A stretch of DNA of 64,000 nucleotides from Novosphingobium huizhouense (lineage in GTDB: Bacteria; Pseudomonadota; Alphaproteobacteria; Sphingomonadales; Sphingomonadaceae). A model generated the notes under the pieces. It was not told where the DNA came from and ran no database searches. It saw only the letters and a program-made list of their open reading frames with translations. Positions 1-8,440 of this stretch are shown here, one piece after another (within the stretch, counting starts at the first letter, position 1; every line of letters starts with the position of its first letter). The translations under genes were made by a program, and so were the position numbers. The DNA lies in assembly GCF_020179475.1 (NCBI RefSeq), contig NZ_JAILXZ010000001.1:1550001-1614000 (forward strand). Reading direction: 5' to 3'.

Positions 1-1
1 T

Positions 2-670
2 CTCGTGATCTGCCACCTCGACGAAGGCGCGACGTTCAACATGGAACTGACCGTCGACACCGGCAAGGGCTACGTCCCGGCCGTGTCGAACCGCCCGGTC
101 GACGCGCCGATCGGCCTGATCCCGATCGATTCGCTCTACTCGCCGGTTCGCCAGGTCTCGTACAAGGTCGAGAACGCGCGTATCGGCCAGGAGCTCGATT
201 ACGACCGCCTCAACCTGACGGTCGAGACCGACGGCACGATTACGCCTGAAGATGCCGTGGCCTATGCCGCGCGCATCCTCCAGGACCAGCTTTCGCTGTT
301 CGTCCACTTCGACGACCAGCTGCCGACCGGCCACGCGCCGTCGGTTGCGGGCGGCGTCGCGGCGCACACGCCCGAAGAGAGCGATGCCAACCAGCTCAAC
401 CGCTACCTGCTCAAGAAGGTGGACGAGTTGGAACTGTCGGTGCGTTCGGCCAACTGCCTCAAGAACGACAACATCATCTACATCGGCGATCTGGTCCAGA
501 AGACCGAGGCCGAGATGCTGCGCACGCCGAACTTCGGCCGCAAGTCGCTCAACGAGATCAAGGAAGTCCTCTCGTCGATGGGCCTGCGCCTCGGCATGGA
601 CATCCCCGGCTGGCCGCCGGAAAATATCGAAGAGATGGCCAAGAAGCTCGAGCAAGAGCTCCTTGGCTGA
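2..670 (+). CDS. rpoA: DNA-directed RNA polymerase subunit alpha, C-terminal part (5' end outside window)
   Basis: Only the last 222 residues are present; the reading frame is open to the left edge, so the start lies upstream. The first part is the end of the alpha N-terminal assembly domain ([20 protein letters not shown]). A variable linker rich in Thr/Pro/Glu follows. The last ~75 residues form the alpha C-terminal domain, with the helix-hairpin-helix core ([20 protein letters not shown]) that contacts UP-element DNA and activators. The end [20 protein letters not shown] is typical of alphaproteobacterial alpha subunits. It is followed by rplQ on the same strand, the universal order at the end of the ribosomal protein alpha operon. 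Confidence 0.98.
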   Translation, partial: LVICHLDEGATFNMELTVDTGKGYVPAVSNRPVDAPIGLIPIDSLYSPVRQVSYKVENARIGQELDYDRLNLTVETDGTITPEDAVAYAARILQDQLSLFVHFDDQLPTGHAPSVAGGVAAHTPEESDANQLNRYLLKKVDELELSVRSANCLKNDNIIYIGDLVQKTEAEMLRTPNFGRKSLNEIKEVLSSMGLRLGMDIPGWPPENIEEMAKKLEQELLG

Positions 671-694
671 TCCATTCGGCCCATGCGGGGCTGC

Positions 695-769
695 GAAGCG
701 CGGTTTCCTGCGTTCCGGTGCTCACGTACTGAAAGTACGCTGCGCTCCGGTACTCGGAAACCACGCTTC
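695..769. repeat. Large imperfect inverted repeat between rpoA and rplQ
   Basis: Two arms of about 36 bases face each other around a 3-base loop. The centre is CGTACT-GAA-AGTACG (725-739) and the outer ends pair as GAAGCG..GGTTTCC with GGAAACC..CGCTTC. The whole 75-base stretch can fold into one long hairpin within the rpoA-rplQ spacer. No run of T follows, so it does not look like an intrinsic terminator. It resembles a dispersed REP/palindromic intergenic element, though only this one copy is visible here. Confidence 0.6.
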
Positions 770-911
770 TCGCTCCCACCTGGCCCAAATGGCTTCAGCC
801 AAGGCCTGAAACTTCAGGCGACTAGGCTTTGGGAATGGGGATTTGGTCGGCCCCTCAACCGACCTGGATCGGGGTACCTGACACGGCCCCCCTACGAACG
901 GAGACAAGAAC

Positions 912-1337
912 ATGCGTCACAAGCTGGGACAGCGTAAGCTCGGCCGTACTTCCTCGCACCGCATCGCGCTGCTGCGCAACCTCGCGGCCGCGCTGATCAA
1001 GCACGAGCAGATCACCACCACGCTGCCGAAGGCGAAGGAACTTCGCCCCTACCTCGAAAAGCTCATCACCCTCGCCAAGAAGGGCGGTCTGTCGAACCGC
1101 CGTCTGGCCCACGCCCGTCTGCTCGACGAAGCGCAGGAAAAGAAGCTCTTCGAAGTGCTGGCCGCGCGCTATGCCGATCGCAACGGCGGCTACACCCGCA
1201 TCATCAAGGCCGGCTTCCGCGCTTCGGACGCCGCGCCGATCGCGGTGATCGAGCTGGTCGACCGCGACACCGCCGCCAAGGGCCTGGACTCGGGTCCGGT
1301 GCAGACCGCGGACGAAGACGAATACGAAGCCGCCTGA
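912..1337 (+). CDS. rplQ: 50S ribosomal protein L17
   Basis: 141 residues, full length for bacterial L17. The N terminus [17 protein letters not shown] is the family signature, and the conserved block [22 protein letters not shown] follows directly. The C terminus has an acidic tail ([10 protein letters not shown]) typical of alphaproteobacterial L17. L17 binds 23S rRNA at the exit-tunnel side of the large subunit. A purine-rich ribosome-binding site (GGAGACAAG) precedes the ATG. It is the last gene of the ribosomal operon: a strong intrinsic terminator lies about 85 bases downstream. Confidence 0.98.
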   Translation: MRHKLGQRKLGRTSSHRIALLRNLAAALIKHEQITTTLPKAKELRPYLEKLITLAKKGGLSNRRLAHARLLDEAQEKKLFEVLAARYADRNGGYTRIIKAGFRASDAAPIAVIELVDRDTAAKGLDSGPVQTADEDEYEAA

Positions 1338-1420
1338 TCGGGCCTTCCCGGCCGGCGGTCCGATCGGCCCGTCTTGTCGGGCTGCCTGACCAGCGCTTCG
1401 GTTGAAGCGACATCCACGGA

Positions 1421-1456
1421 AAAGGGGCGGCGCCGCAAGGCTGCCGCCCCTTTTTT
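1421..1456 (+). terminator. Intrinsic terminator of the rpoA-rplQ operon
   Basis: An 11-bp stem (AAAGGGGCGGC at 1421-1431 pairing with GCCGCCCCTTT at 1443-1453) closes an 11-base loop and runs into six T (1451-1456). It lies between rplQ and the next gene and has classic rho-independent form. Confidence 0.9.
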
Positions 1457-1554
1457 GCCTTTGGCGGGCGTTGCCGGCCATTGCCGTTCGCGGCGCGGCG
1501 GGCGTCCTGCGGTCGCGCCCGGCGAGGGTGGTCCAGCGAGGGCGGTCCGGCCTT

Positions 1555-1620
1555 GTTGCATATGCAACTCCACAAGGGCGCGGCCGGGGACTGTCCTACA
1601 GCCGCGGCGCGCGGTATGCA
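1555..1620 (+). promoter_or_regulatory. Candidate promoter module with 14-bp palindrome (copy 1)
   Basis: GTTGCATATGCAAC (1555-1568) is a perfect 14-bp palindrome. It is followed after 23 bases by CTGTCCTACA (1591-1600) and, 14 bases later, by TATGCA (1615-1620). The same elements recur in inverted orientation near 29.04-29.10 kb with the same 14-base spacing to a TATAAG. I read them as operator, -35 region and -10 region of a promoter firing rightward at about 1626. The functional reading is inference; the shared elements are directly visible. Confidence 0.45.
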
Positions 1621-1626
1621 TGGGCC

Positions 1627-3912
1627 ATGACGCACCGCCAGGCCCCCGCAAGACCGCACGCTTCCGCCATTTCCCGCGATCGCGACGAGGCCCGCGCCGG
1701 GCCTGCGGTTTTTTCGTCAGGACAGTGTAAACCCCGTCAACCCCTGCGGGCGAAAGGGATCGCCGGGCTGCGGTTCGCGCTTGCCGTCGGCGGGCTGCTG
1801 CTCCACCCCCTGCCGGTCCTTGCCAACACGAGTCCCGCCGCGATGTCGTCCGAGCCTGCCCTGCCGCCCTATCCCGCCAGCCCGCGCGGCGACGTCGTCG
1901 AAACCGCGTTCGGCGAACAGGTGGCCGATCCCTGGCGCTGGCTCGAGGCCGACGTGCGCACCGATGCCCGGGTCCACGACTGGGTCGCTGCGCAAAGCGC
2001 CTTCACCGACGCCTATCTCAAGGCGCTGCCCGAACGCCCGGCCTTCGAGGCGCGGCTCAAGGGCCTGTTCGACTACGCCCGCTTCGGCGTTCCCCGCGAG
2101 GAAGGCGGGCGGCTGTTCTACGCCTTCAATTCGGGGCTGATGAACCAGGCGCAGCTGCTCGTGCGCGATGCCGCCTCGCCCCGCGGGCGCGTGCTGCTCG
2201 ATCCCAACGGCTGGGCCAGCGACGGCGCCACCGCGCTCGATGCGTGGGAGCCGTCGCCCGATGGCAACCTCCTCGCCTATACCGTGCAGGATGGCGGCTC
2301 GGACTGGCGGACGATGAAGTTCGTCGCCGCCGCCCACGGCAAGCCGCTCGCCGACGAGCTCAAGTGGGTAAAGTTCAGCGGCATCGCCTGGGTCGGCAAC
2401 GACGGCGTGCTCTATTCGCGCTTCGCCGCGCCGAAGGAGGGCGAGGCGTTCCAGGCCCGCAACTACGACCAGCAGGTCTACTACCACCGCCTCGGCACGC
2501 CGCAGGACCAGGACCGGCTCGTCTACGCAACGCCCGACAAGCCCACCTGGGGCCATGGCGCGCAGGTCACCAGCGATGCGCGCTGGCTGGTCGTCACCAG
2601 CCACGAAGGCACCGATCCCACCACCGCCGTCGGCATCGCGCCCATCGGCAAGGGCGATTGGCAGGTTCGCCCGTTGATCCCCGACCTTGCCGCGCAGTGG
2701 GACCTGATCGATGGCGTGGGCGATGTGCTGTGGTTCGTCACCAGCAAGGACGCCCCGCTCAAGAAGATCGTCCGCGTCGACCTGTCGGGCGTGGAGCCGG
2801 TGTTCACCACGATCGTGCCCGAAAGCGACGCCAACCTCGATGGCGCGGCGATCGTCGGCGACCGGCTGGTCGTTGCCTACTTGCGCGACGTCAAGGCCGA
2901 TGTCCGGCTGTTCACGCTCGACGGCGCGCCCGCCGGCGCGCTCGCCCTCCCGGGCGTCGGCGCGCTCGCCGGGCTGTCGGGCAAGCCGGGCAGGGCGGGG
3001 GGCTACTTCGGCTTCACCGGCTTCACCATGCCCTCGACCGTGTTCCGCTTCAGCGAGGCCGACGGCAAGGCGAGCGTGTGGGAAAAGGTCGCGCTGAAGT
3101 TCGATCCGGCCGACTACGTCAGCGAGCAGGTGTTCTACCCGTCGAAGGACGGCACGAAGATCCCGATGTTCGTGATCCGCCGCAAGGACGCCGCCGGGCC
3201 GGTGCCGACGATCCTCTACGGCTACGGCGGCTTCAACGTCTCGCTGCCGCCGGCGTTCTCCTCGACGCGGATGGCCTGGCTGGAAAGCGGCGGGGCCTAT
3301 GCCGTCGCCAACTTGCGCGGCGGCGGCGAATACGGCGATGCCTGGCACGACGGCGGCCGCCGCGCGAACAAGCAGAACGTGTTCGACGATTGCATCGCGG
3401 CCGGCGAATGGCTGCTCGCCAACGGCATTGCGCCCAGGGGCGGGCTCGCGGTCGAAGGCGGCTCGAACGGCGGGCTGCTGGTCGGCGCGGTGGTCAACCA
3501 GCGCCCCGACCTGTTCGCCGCGGCGCATCCTGCGGTGGGGGTGATGGACATGCTGCGCTTCGACCGCTTCACCGCCGGGCGCTACTGGGTCGACGACTAC
3601 GGCCACCCCGACCGCGCGGCGGACTGGAAGGTGCTGCGCGCCTATTCGCCCTACCACAACATCCGCGATGGCGCCGACTACCCGGCGATCCTCGTCACCA
3701 CGGCGGATACCGACGACCGCGTCGTGCCCGGGCACAGCTTCAAGTACGCCGCCGCGCTGCAGGCGGCGCAGATCGGGGACAAGCCGCACCTGATCCGCAT
3801 CGAGACGCGCGCCGGCCACGGCTCGGGCAAGCCGGTCGACAAGACCATCGCCGAAAGCGCCGATGTCTACGCCTTCCTCGCGCACTGGACGGGCCTTCGG
3901 CCAAGGCCCTGA
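1627..3912 (+). CDS. S9A family prolyl oligopeptidase, secreted (first of tandem pair)
   Basis: Serine peptidase cleaving short peptides after proline; an N-terminal beta-propeller gates a C-terminal alpha/beta-hydrolase. Catalytic Ser lies in EGGSNGGLL, Asp in TADTDDRVVPGHSFKYA and His in RAGHGSGKP. The propeller start WRWLEADVRTDARVHDWV is typical of S9A. A hydrophobic segment (LRFALAVGGLLLHPLPVLA) looks like a signal peptide, so a periplasmic product is likely. The start is uncertain. The chosen ATG gives 761 residues, but it sits at the predicted transcription start and a terminator-like hairpin (1688-1714) lies inside the first codons. The next in-frame ATG, at 1843, would lose the signal. 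A paralogue follows 73 bases downstream. Confidence 0.85.
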   Translation: MTHRQAPARPHASAISRDRDEARAGPAVFSSGQCKPRQPLRAKGIAGLRFALAVGGLLLHPLPVLANTSPAAMSSEPALPPYPASPRGDVVETAFGEQVADPWRWLEADVRTDARVHDWVAAQSAFTDAYLKALPERPAFEARLKGLFDYARFGVPREEGGRLFYAFNSGLMNQAQLLVRDAASPRGRVLLDPNGWASDGATALDAWEPSPDGNLLAYTVQDGGSDWRTMKFVAAAHGKPLADELKWVKFSGIAWVGNDGVLYSRFAAPKEGEAFQARNYDQQVYYHRLGTPQDQDRLVYATPDKPTWGHGAQVTSDARWLVVTSHEGTDPTTAVGIAPIGKGDWQVRPLIPDLAAQWDLIDGVGDVLWFVTSKDAPLKKIVRVDLSGVEPVFTTIVPESDANLDGAAIVGDRLVVAYLRDVKADVRLFTLDGAPAGALALPGVGALAGLSGKPGRAGGYFGFTGFTMPSTVFRFSEADGKASVWEKVALKFDPADYVSEQVFYPSKDGTKIPMFVIRRKDAAGPVPTILYGYGGFNVSLPPAFSSTRMAWLESGGAYAVANLRGGGEYGDAWHDGGRRANKQNVFDDCIAAGEWLLANGIAPRGGLAVEGGSNGGLLVGAVVNQRPDLFAAAHPAVGVMDMLRFDRFTAGRYWVDDYGHPDRAADWKVLRAYSPYHNIRDGADYPAILVTTADTDDRVVPGHSFKYAAALQAAQIGDKPHLIRIETRAGHGSGKPVDKTIAESADVYAFLAHWTGLRPRP
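1688..1714 (+). terminator. Terminator-like hairpin in the leader or 5' end of the S9 peptidase gene
   Basis: AGGCCCG (1688-1694) pairs with CGGGCCT (1698-1704); GCGG and six T (1709-1714) follow. It lies about 65-90 bases downstream of the candidate promoter at 1591-1620 and before any signal-peptide sequence. It could end a short transcript or act as a leader attenuator. The 4-base gap between stem and T run weakens the call. Confidence 0.4.
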
Positions 3913-3985
3913 AAGCGGCGCGACTTTCGCCGTTTTGCCTCTCGCCTGAAGCCCCGCCGGGGTGCTAAGGCGTGCAGGATAAAAG

Positions 3986-6364
3986 ATGCGACGTGCGGAG
4001 AGGACAGCTAGGCCGGGAGGCCGCGCCACGAAGGTGTGGAGCGGGTTGGCGCCCGCGCTGCTGCTCGCCTGCGCGCCGCCTTGGGCGCATGCGCAATCGG
4101 CGATGCCCGCGGCCGAGGAAGCCGAGGGCGCGTCCCACGTCGCGGCATCGGGCGGCCTCACCATCGCCACGCCCCGGCCGGGCGCGGCGGCGGCCGCGCC
4201 GCGGCTCGCGCTGCCGCCGATCGCCCCGCTCGCCTATCCGCCGACGCGGCGCCTGCCGCTGGTCGAGCATCTGTTCGGGCAGGACGTGGCCGATCCGTTC
4301 CGCTGGCTCGAACAGAGCCCGGCGGCAAGCCCGGAGGTGGCGCAGTGGGTCGCGCGGCAGAACGCGACGACCGCCGCCTACCTCGCGCAGCTGCCGGGCC
4401 GCGACGCCTTTGCCGCGCGCATCCGCAGCCTTTACGACTACGAGCGGATCAGCCTCCCGCGCCGCGCCGGCAAGTCGTACTTCTTCCTGCGCAACCCGGG
4501 CCTTGCCAACCAGAGCGGGCTCTACGTGCGCGCGGGCCTCGCCGGTCCGGACCGGCTGCTGCTCGATCCCAACGCCTGGTCGAGCGACGGCACGGTCGCG
4601 CTCGACGCCTGGGTGCCGAGCCCGCAGGGCCGCTCGCTCGCCTATACGGTGCAGGTGGCGGGCAGCGACTGGCGCACGATCCGCCTGCTCGACGTGCGCT
4701 CGGGGCGGGTGCTCGACGATACCCTCGCCTGGGCCAACGACACCGCGATCGCCTGGGTCGGCGAGGAGGGCTTCCTCTATTCGCGCTATCCTGCGCCCGC
4801 GCCGGGCGCCGAGCACCTTGCGCCGACTTACGGCAAGGCCGTGTGGTATCACCGCGTCGGCACGCCGCAGGCGGACGACCTGCCGGTCTTCGCGACGCCC
4901 GACCATCCCGAGCAGGGGCACAAGGCGGCGGTCTCGGCCGACGGGCGCTGGGCAGTGATCACCAGCGAGATCGGCACGCAGCCGTTGCGCGCGATCCACC
5001 TGCTCGACCTGCGCAGCGGCAAGCCGGGGCAATGGGCCAGCGGAAAGGTCGCCGAGGGCTTCGACAACGACTGGAAGTTCGTCGACGGCATCGGCGACCG
5101 CCTGTGGTTCGTCACCAACCAGGGCGCCCCCCGCTACCGCCTGGTCGAGCTCGACCTGTCGGGTCCGCCGCAATGGAAGGTGGTGGTGCCCGAGCGCGAC
5201 CAGCAGCTCGCCGCCGCCAATGCGGTGGGCGACCGGTTCATCCTGTCCTACCTCAACGGCGGGGCGAGCGTGGCGGTGGTGACCGACCTCAAGGGCAGGC
5301 CGAGCCGCGCGATCACGCTCAACGACATCGGCTCGGCCTCGGGCTTCGCCGGCCGCCCGGGGCAAGGCGAGACCTTCTACCAGTTCGCCAGCTTCAACCG
5401 CGCGCCGACGATCTACCGCATGGACCTGCACAGCGGCGCGACCACGCCCTTCGCCCAGCCGCGCATGGGCTTCGATCCGGCCGACTACCTCGTCGAGCAG
5501 CGCTTCTACCCTTCGAAGGACGGCACCCGGATCCCGCTCTACCTGGTGCGCAAGCGCGCGCTGGCCGGGCGGGCGGCGCCGACACTGCTCTACGGCTACG
5601 GCGGCTTCGACATCGCGATGACCCCCAGCTTCTCGCCGGTGCGGATGGCCTGGCTCGAGGCGGGCGGCGTCTTCGCGCTGGCCGGGGTGCGCGGCGGCGG
5701 CGAGTTCGGGCGCGCCTGGCACGACGCCGGGCGGCGCGACAAGAAGCAGAACAGCTTCGACGACTTCATCGCCGCGGGCGAATACCTGGTGCGCGAGGGG
5801 ATCGCCGCCAGCGGCAGCCTTGCCGCGCAAGGCGGATCGAACGGCGGCCTGCTCGTGGCGGCGGTGGTCAACCAGCGGCCCGACCTGTTCGTCGCCGCCA
5901 ATCCCGACGTCGGCGTGCTCGACATGCTGCGCTTCGACCGCTTCACCGCCGGACGCCTGTGGACCGGCGACTACGGCCAGCCGGCGCGCGAGGACGACTG
6001 GCGCGTGCTGCGGGGCTATTCGCCCTACCACAACATCCGCGAGGGCGCCGAGTACCCGGCGATCCTGGTCACCACCGGCGACAGCGACGACCGCGTCGTC
6101 CCGGCGCACAGCTTCAAGTACGCCGCCGCGCTCCAGGCCGCGCGGATCGGCGAGCGTCCGCACCTGCTGCGGGTGGAAAGCAGGGCCGGCCACGGCGCGG
6201 GCAAGCCGCTCGACAAGACCATCGCCAGCGGGGCCGACACGCTCGCCTTCCTCGCCTACTGGACCGGGCTCGCCGCGCCGGCGCCGGTTGCGCAGCGGAC
6301 GCGTGACGAACCAACCGCATCGGAGGAAATTGCGGTGGGCAAACGGGAACCGAGCGGCGACTAA
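3986..6364 (+). CDS. S9A family prolyl oligopeptidase, secreted (second of tandem pair)
   Basis: 792 residues, close to the usual size for exported bacterial S9A peptidases. An N-terminal signal peptide is visible (RRAERTARPGG, then the hydrophobic core GLAPALLLACAPPWAHA, cut before Q). The propeller domain begins around FRWLEQSP. The hydrolase domain carries Ser in AQGGSNGGLLVAAV, Asp in TGDSDDRVVPAHSF and His in RAGHGAGKPLDK. Long stretches align with the gene before it (EQRFYPSKDGTRIP against EQVFYPSKDGTKIP), so the two arose by tandem duplication and diverged substantially. The gap between them is 73 bases, so they may be co-transcribed. Confidence 0.93.
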   Translation: MRRAERTARPGGRATKVWSGLAPALLLACAPPWAHAQSAMPAAEEAEGASHVAASGGLTIATPRPGAAAAAPRLALPPIAPLAYPPTRRLPLVEHLFGQDVADPFRWLEQSPAASPEVAQWVARQNATTAAYLAQLPGRDAFAARIRSLYDYERISLPRRAGKSYFFLRNPGLANQSGLYVRAGLAGPDRLLLDPNAWSSDGTVALDAWVPSPQGRSLAYTVQVAGSDWRTIRLLDVRSGRVLDDTLAWANDTAIAWVGEEGFLYSRYPAPAPGAEHLAPTYGKAVWYHRVGTPQADDLPVFATPDHPEQGHKAAVSADGRWAVITSEIGTQPLRAIHLLDLRSGKPGQWASGKVAEGFDNDWKFVDGIGDRLWFVTNQGAPRYRLVELDLSGPPQWKVVVPERDQQLAAANAVGDRFILSYLNGGASVAVVTDLKGRPSRAITLNDIGSASGFAGRPGQGETFYQFASFNRAPTIYRMDLHSGATTPFAQPRMGFDPADYLVEQRFYPSKDGTRIPLYLVRKRALAGRAAPTLLYGYGGFDIAMTPSFSPVRMAWLEAGGVFALAGVRGGGEFGRAWHDAGRRDKKQNSFDDFIAAGEYLVREGIAASGSLAAQGGSNGGLLVAAVVNQRPDLFVAANPDVGVLDMLRFDRFTAGRLWTGDYGQPAREDDWRVLRGYSPYHNIREGAEYPAILVTTGDSDDRVVPAHSFKYAAALQAARIGERPHLLRVESRAGHGAGKPLDKTIASGADTLAFLAYWTGLAAPAPVAQRTRDEPTASEEIAVGKREPSGD

Positions 6365-6433
6365 GGGAGTCGTCGAGCGCAGCCTTTCACCGCCATCGGG
6401 TCAGGCGCTTCAAGTAAAACGGTCGCACGCATC

Positions 6434-6892
6434 TTGATCAATTCTGTTCTCGTCGCCCTGGCCGTCGTCGCAACCGGCGCGGGCTCTGCTTCGATATCGC
6501 AAACGGTTGTCGCGCGGGGCGAGTCCATTGGCGGCGCCGTGGTGCGCGTGCCCGCCCGCGCCACCGATGCGCAGCGCATCCCGCTCGCCGACGACGGCCG
6601 GGTGCGCGGCGCCATCGCCGCCTGCATCGCGGCGGCCGAGCAGGCCGCGCCCGGGAGCGGCGCCGACGCGATCGACGTCACGCAGGTCGAGCCACGCGCC
6701 GGCGGCTACCGCATCGCCGGCCGGGTCGCGGTCAACCGCCTGGGCCGGCCTTGGCAGGCAGGCGACCGCGTCTACGGGCGCGGCTGGCGGGGCGACTTCC
6801 GCGGCTGGACACCGGCTTTGCGCGGCTACGACGCCGTGCGCTTCACCTGCGCCGGCCCCGATCCGGCAAGGCCCGCGGTAACCTTCGACTGA
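6434..6892 (+). CDS. Small exported protein of unknown function
   Basis: A 152-residue frame with a TTG start and a short signal-like N terminus (INSVLVALAVVATGAGSA). The mature part has VVARGESIGGAVVRVPARA, a block DAIDVTQVEPRAGGYRIAGRVAVN and a Trp/Gly/Arg-rich segment (GRGWRGDFRGWTP). Two Cys (in AACIAAAE and FTCAGPD) could form a disulfide. I do not recognise the family. No convincing ribosome-binding site precedes the TTG and no in-frame ATG exists near the start. The stop codon lies inside a 15-bp triple repeat. Codon bias (G/C third positions) supports coding. Confidence 0.55.
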   Translation: MINSVLVALAVVATGAGSASISQTVVARGESIGGAVVRVPARATDAQRIPLADDGRVRGAIAACIAAAEQAAPGSGADAIDVTQVEPRAGGYRIAGRVAVNRLGRPWQAGDRVYGRGWRGDFRGWTPALRGYDAVRFTCAGPDPARPAVTFD

Positions 6893-6925
6893 GTCGCCTT
6901 CGACTGAGTCACCTTCGACTGAGGC
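6881..6925. repeat. Three tandem 15-bp repeats across a stop codon
   Basis: Units (A/G)CCTTCGACTGAGTC at 6881-6895, 6896-6910 and 6911-6925 follow each other without gaps; the third ends in GGC instead of GTC. The first unit contains the TGA stop (6890-6892) of the upstream small exported protein. Each unit repeats that TGA in the same frame because the period is a multiple of three. Confidence 0.85.
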
Positions 6926-7095
6926 GCCGCCGCCGCGCGATGCCGTCGCATCGTTTCGGGTCCGGGGCGCGGGGCCGCCTTTGCGCGCCGCCGATGCGGA
7001 CGGTGCTTGCCGCCCGCCCGCCCTGCGACTATCCGCAAGGACAAGCACCAGCACGCGAGGCCGCCCCGCGGCCCGCCGAAAGAGGACCATGCGCC

Positions 7096-7419
7096 ATGAC
7101 CATGTTCGACGACCGCGAGCGCGCCGAGGAAGCCAAGTTCGCGCGTGACGAGGAAATGCTGTTTCGCGTCCACGCCCGCCGCAACCGCCTGCTCGGCCAG
7201 TGGGCGGCCGAGCGCATGGGGCTCGATGCCGCCGAGACCGAGGCCTATGCCAAGTCGGTGGTCCAGGCCGATTTCGAGGAAGCCGGCGACGAGGACGTGA
7301 TCCGCAAGCTGCTCGGCGACCTCGTCTCGGCCGGGGTCGAGATCGACGAAAGCGAAATCCGCGCGGCAATGGACGCGCGTGCGATCGATGCCCGCCGCCA
7401 GCTGATGGGCGAAGCCTGA
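7096..7419 (+). CDS. DUF1476 family protein, F1Fo-ATP synthase inhibitor subunit zeta
   Basis: 107 residues, the usual length. The start [20 protein letters not shown] and the core [20 protein letters not shown] match the alphaproteobacterial zeta subunit, which blocks the F1 motor from hydrolysing ATP (established in Paracoccus). [18 protein letters not shown] is another hallmark. An AGAGGA ribosome-binding site sits 9 bases before the chosen ATG; a second ATG two codons later is possible. The gene overlaps the bolA start by one base and forms a short operon with bolA and the glutaredoxin gene, an arrangement seen in many alphaproteobacteria. Confidence 0.93.
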   Translation: MTMFDDRERAEEAKFARDEEMLFRVHARRNRLLGQWAAERMGLDAAETEAYAKSVVQADFEEAGDEDVIRKLLGDLVSAGVEIDESEIRAAMDARAIDARRQLMGEA

Positions 7420-7652
7420 TGCCGATGGCGGCCGCAGACATCGAGGCGATGATCAAGGCGGCGCTGCCCGATGCCGAGGTGACCATCACCGACCTTGCCG
7501 GCGATGGCGACCACTATGCCGCCCACGTCGTCAGCCCGGCGTTCGCCGGCCTTTCGCGCGTTGCCCAGCACAAGGCGGTCTATGCCGCGCTCGGCGGGCG
7601 CATGGGCGGCGTGCTTCACGCCTTGCAACTGACCACCGGGGTCCCCACCTGA
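7419..7652 (+). CDS. bolA: BolA family protein
   Basis: 77 residues, full length for the short BolA/IbaG type. The fold is indicated by an amphipathic first helix ([18 protein letters not shown]), a beta strand with the conserved [11 protein letters not shown] and the segment [19 protein letters not shown], which carries the invariant His used for iron-sulfur ligation. BolA proteins pair with CGFS glutaredoxins to handle [2Fe-2S] clusters, and the glutaredoxin gene follows 47 bases downstream. Its ATG shares one base with the preceding TGA, so translation is probably coupled. Confidence 0.93.
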   Translation: MPMAAADIEAMIKAALPDAEVTITDLAGDGDHYAAHVVSPAFAGLSRVAQHKAVYAALGGRMGGVLHALQLTTGVPT

Positions 7653-7699
7653 ACCATCGATCCGGCGCATCCGCGCCCTCCAGGACAACAAGAAACGCC

Positions 7700-8023
7700 A
7701 TGGCCCAAGACCGCATTTCCCAGATCGTCGGCGACAACGACGTCGTGCTGTTCATGAAGGGGACCCCGCTGTTCCCGCAGTGCGGCTTTTCGAGCCGCGC
7801 GGTCGCGATCCTCGATCACCTTGGCGTCGAATACGCCAGCGTCGACGTGCTGCAGGACCAGGAAATCCGCCAGGGGATCAAGGCCTTCTCCGACTGGCCG
7901 ACGATCCCGCAGCTCTACGTGAAGGGCGAGTTCATCGGCGGCTCGGACATCATGATGGAAATGTACGAGGCGGGCGAACTCGGCCAGCTGATGCAGCAGC
8001 ACGGGATCAAGGGCGCGGCCTGA
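7700..8023 (+). CDS. grxD: Monothiol glutaredoxin, Grx4/GrxD type
   Basis: 107 residues with a single thioredoxin-fold domain. The active site is CGFS ([14 protein letters not shown]), the marker of monothiol glutaredoxins that carry and deliver [2Fe-2S] clusters with glutathione. Other family blocks are [35 protein letters not shown] and the end LMQQHGIKG. It stands directly after bolA, its known protein partner. A terminator follows at 8104-8133. Confidence 0.96.
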   Translation: MAQDRISQIVGDNDVVLFMKGTPLFPQCGFSSRAVAILDHLGVEYASVDVLQDQEIRQGIKAFSDWPTIPQLYVKGEFIGGSDIMMEMYEAGELGQLMQQHGIKGAA

Positions 8024-8034
8024 TCGTGCCCCGC

Positions 8035-8072
8035 CGGCCAAAGCCTGCCGGGCGATCGGCAGGCTTTGGCCG
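8035..8072. other. Perfect 16-bp hairpin after grxD
   Basis: CGGCCAAAGCCTGCCG (8035-8050) and its exact reverse complement (8057-8072) enclose a 6-base loop. No T run follows, so it is more likely a 3'-end stabilising stem or a bidirectional element than the terminator itself. Confidence 0.8.
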
Positions 8073-8103
8073 CCGATCCTGCCTTCACCCACCGGCCACG
8101 ATG

Positions 8104-8133
8104 GCGCGGCTCCCTGCTGGAGTCGCGCTTTTT
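8104..8133 (+). terminator. Intrinsic terminator of the zeta-bolA-grxD operon
   Basis: GCGCGGCTCC (8104-8113) pairs with GGAGTCGCGC (8119-8128) with one wobble over a 5-base loop, followed at once by five T (8129-8133). Confidence 0.8.
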
Positions 8134-8440
8134 CGTATGGCGGCCAAGGGTTTGGAGCGGTTCGGGGAAGTCCCGGGAGGGGCGGAGCCGGGAAGACTGA
8201 GGGACCGGCTCCGCCCCGATTGAAGAAGACATCTTCGGGACGCAACATTCATTGCACGGAGCGTGCCAATTTCGTCGCGGGATGGAATGCGGCGCGCGAC
8301 GATAGTTAATGCCCGCCAACCATGCATGGAGTTTGTAAAGCTGGTCGACACTTGCGGCGATGGCGCGCGGCAGGGAGGCGGGCAGGGCGGGGGGCACGAG
8401 CCCCTTGGCAAGGCCATGGCGCGCGCGCATGGTGCGTCGC
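8134..8440. other. Non-coding spacer with a 13-bp hairpin
   Basis: No convincing gene lies here. GGGGCGGAGCCGG (8179-8191) and its exact complement (8205-8217) form a hairpin with a 13-base loop. A more AT-rich patch after it (around 8222-8260, GAAGAAGACATCTTC) may hold the promoter of the Nudix gene downstream. Confidence 0.5.

Noticed and set aside
1402-1626. N-terminal extension of the first S9 peptidase to 836 residues
   Set aside because: It would overlap the rplQ terminator and the candidate promoter and adds low-complexity Arg/Ala sequence unlike the family.
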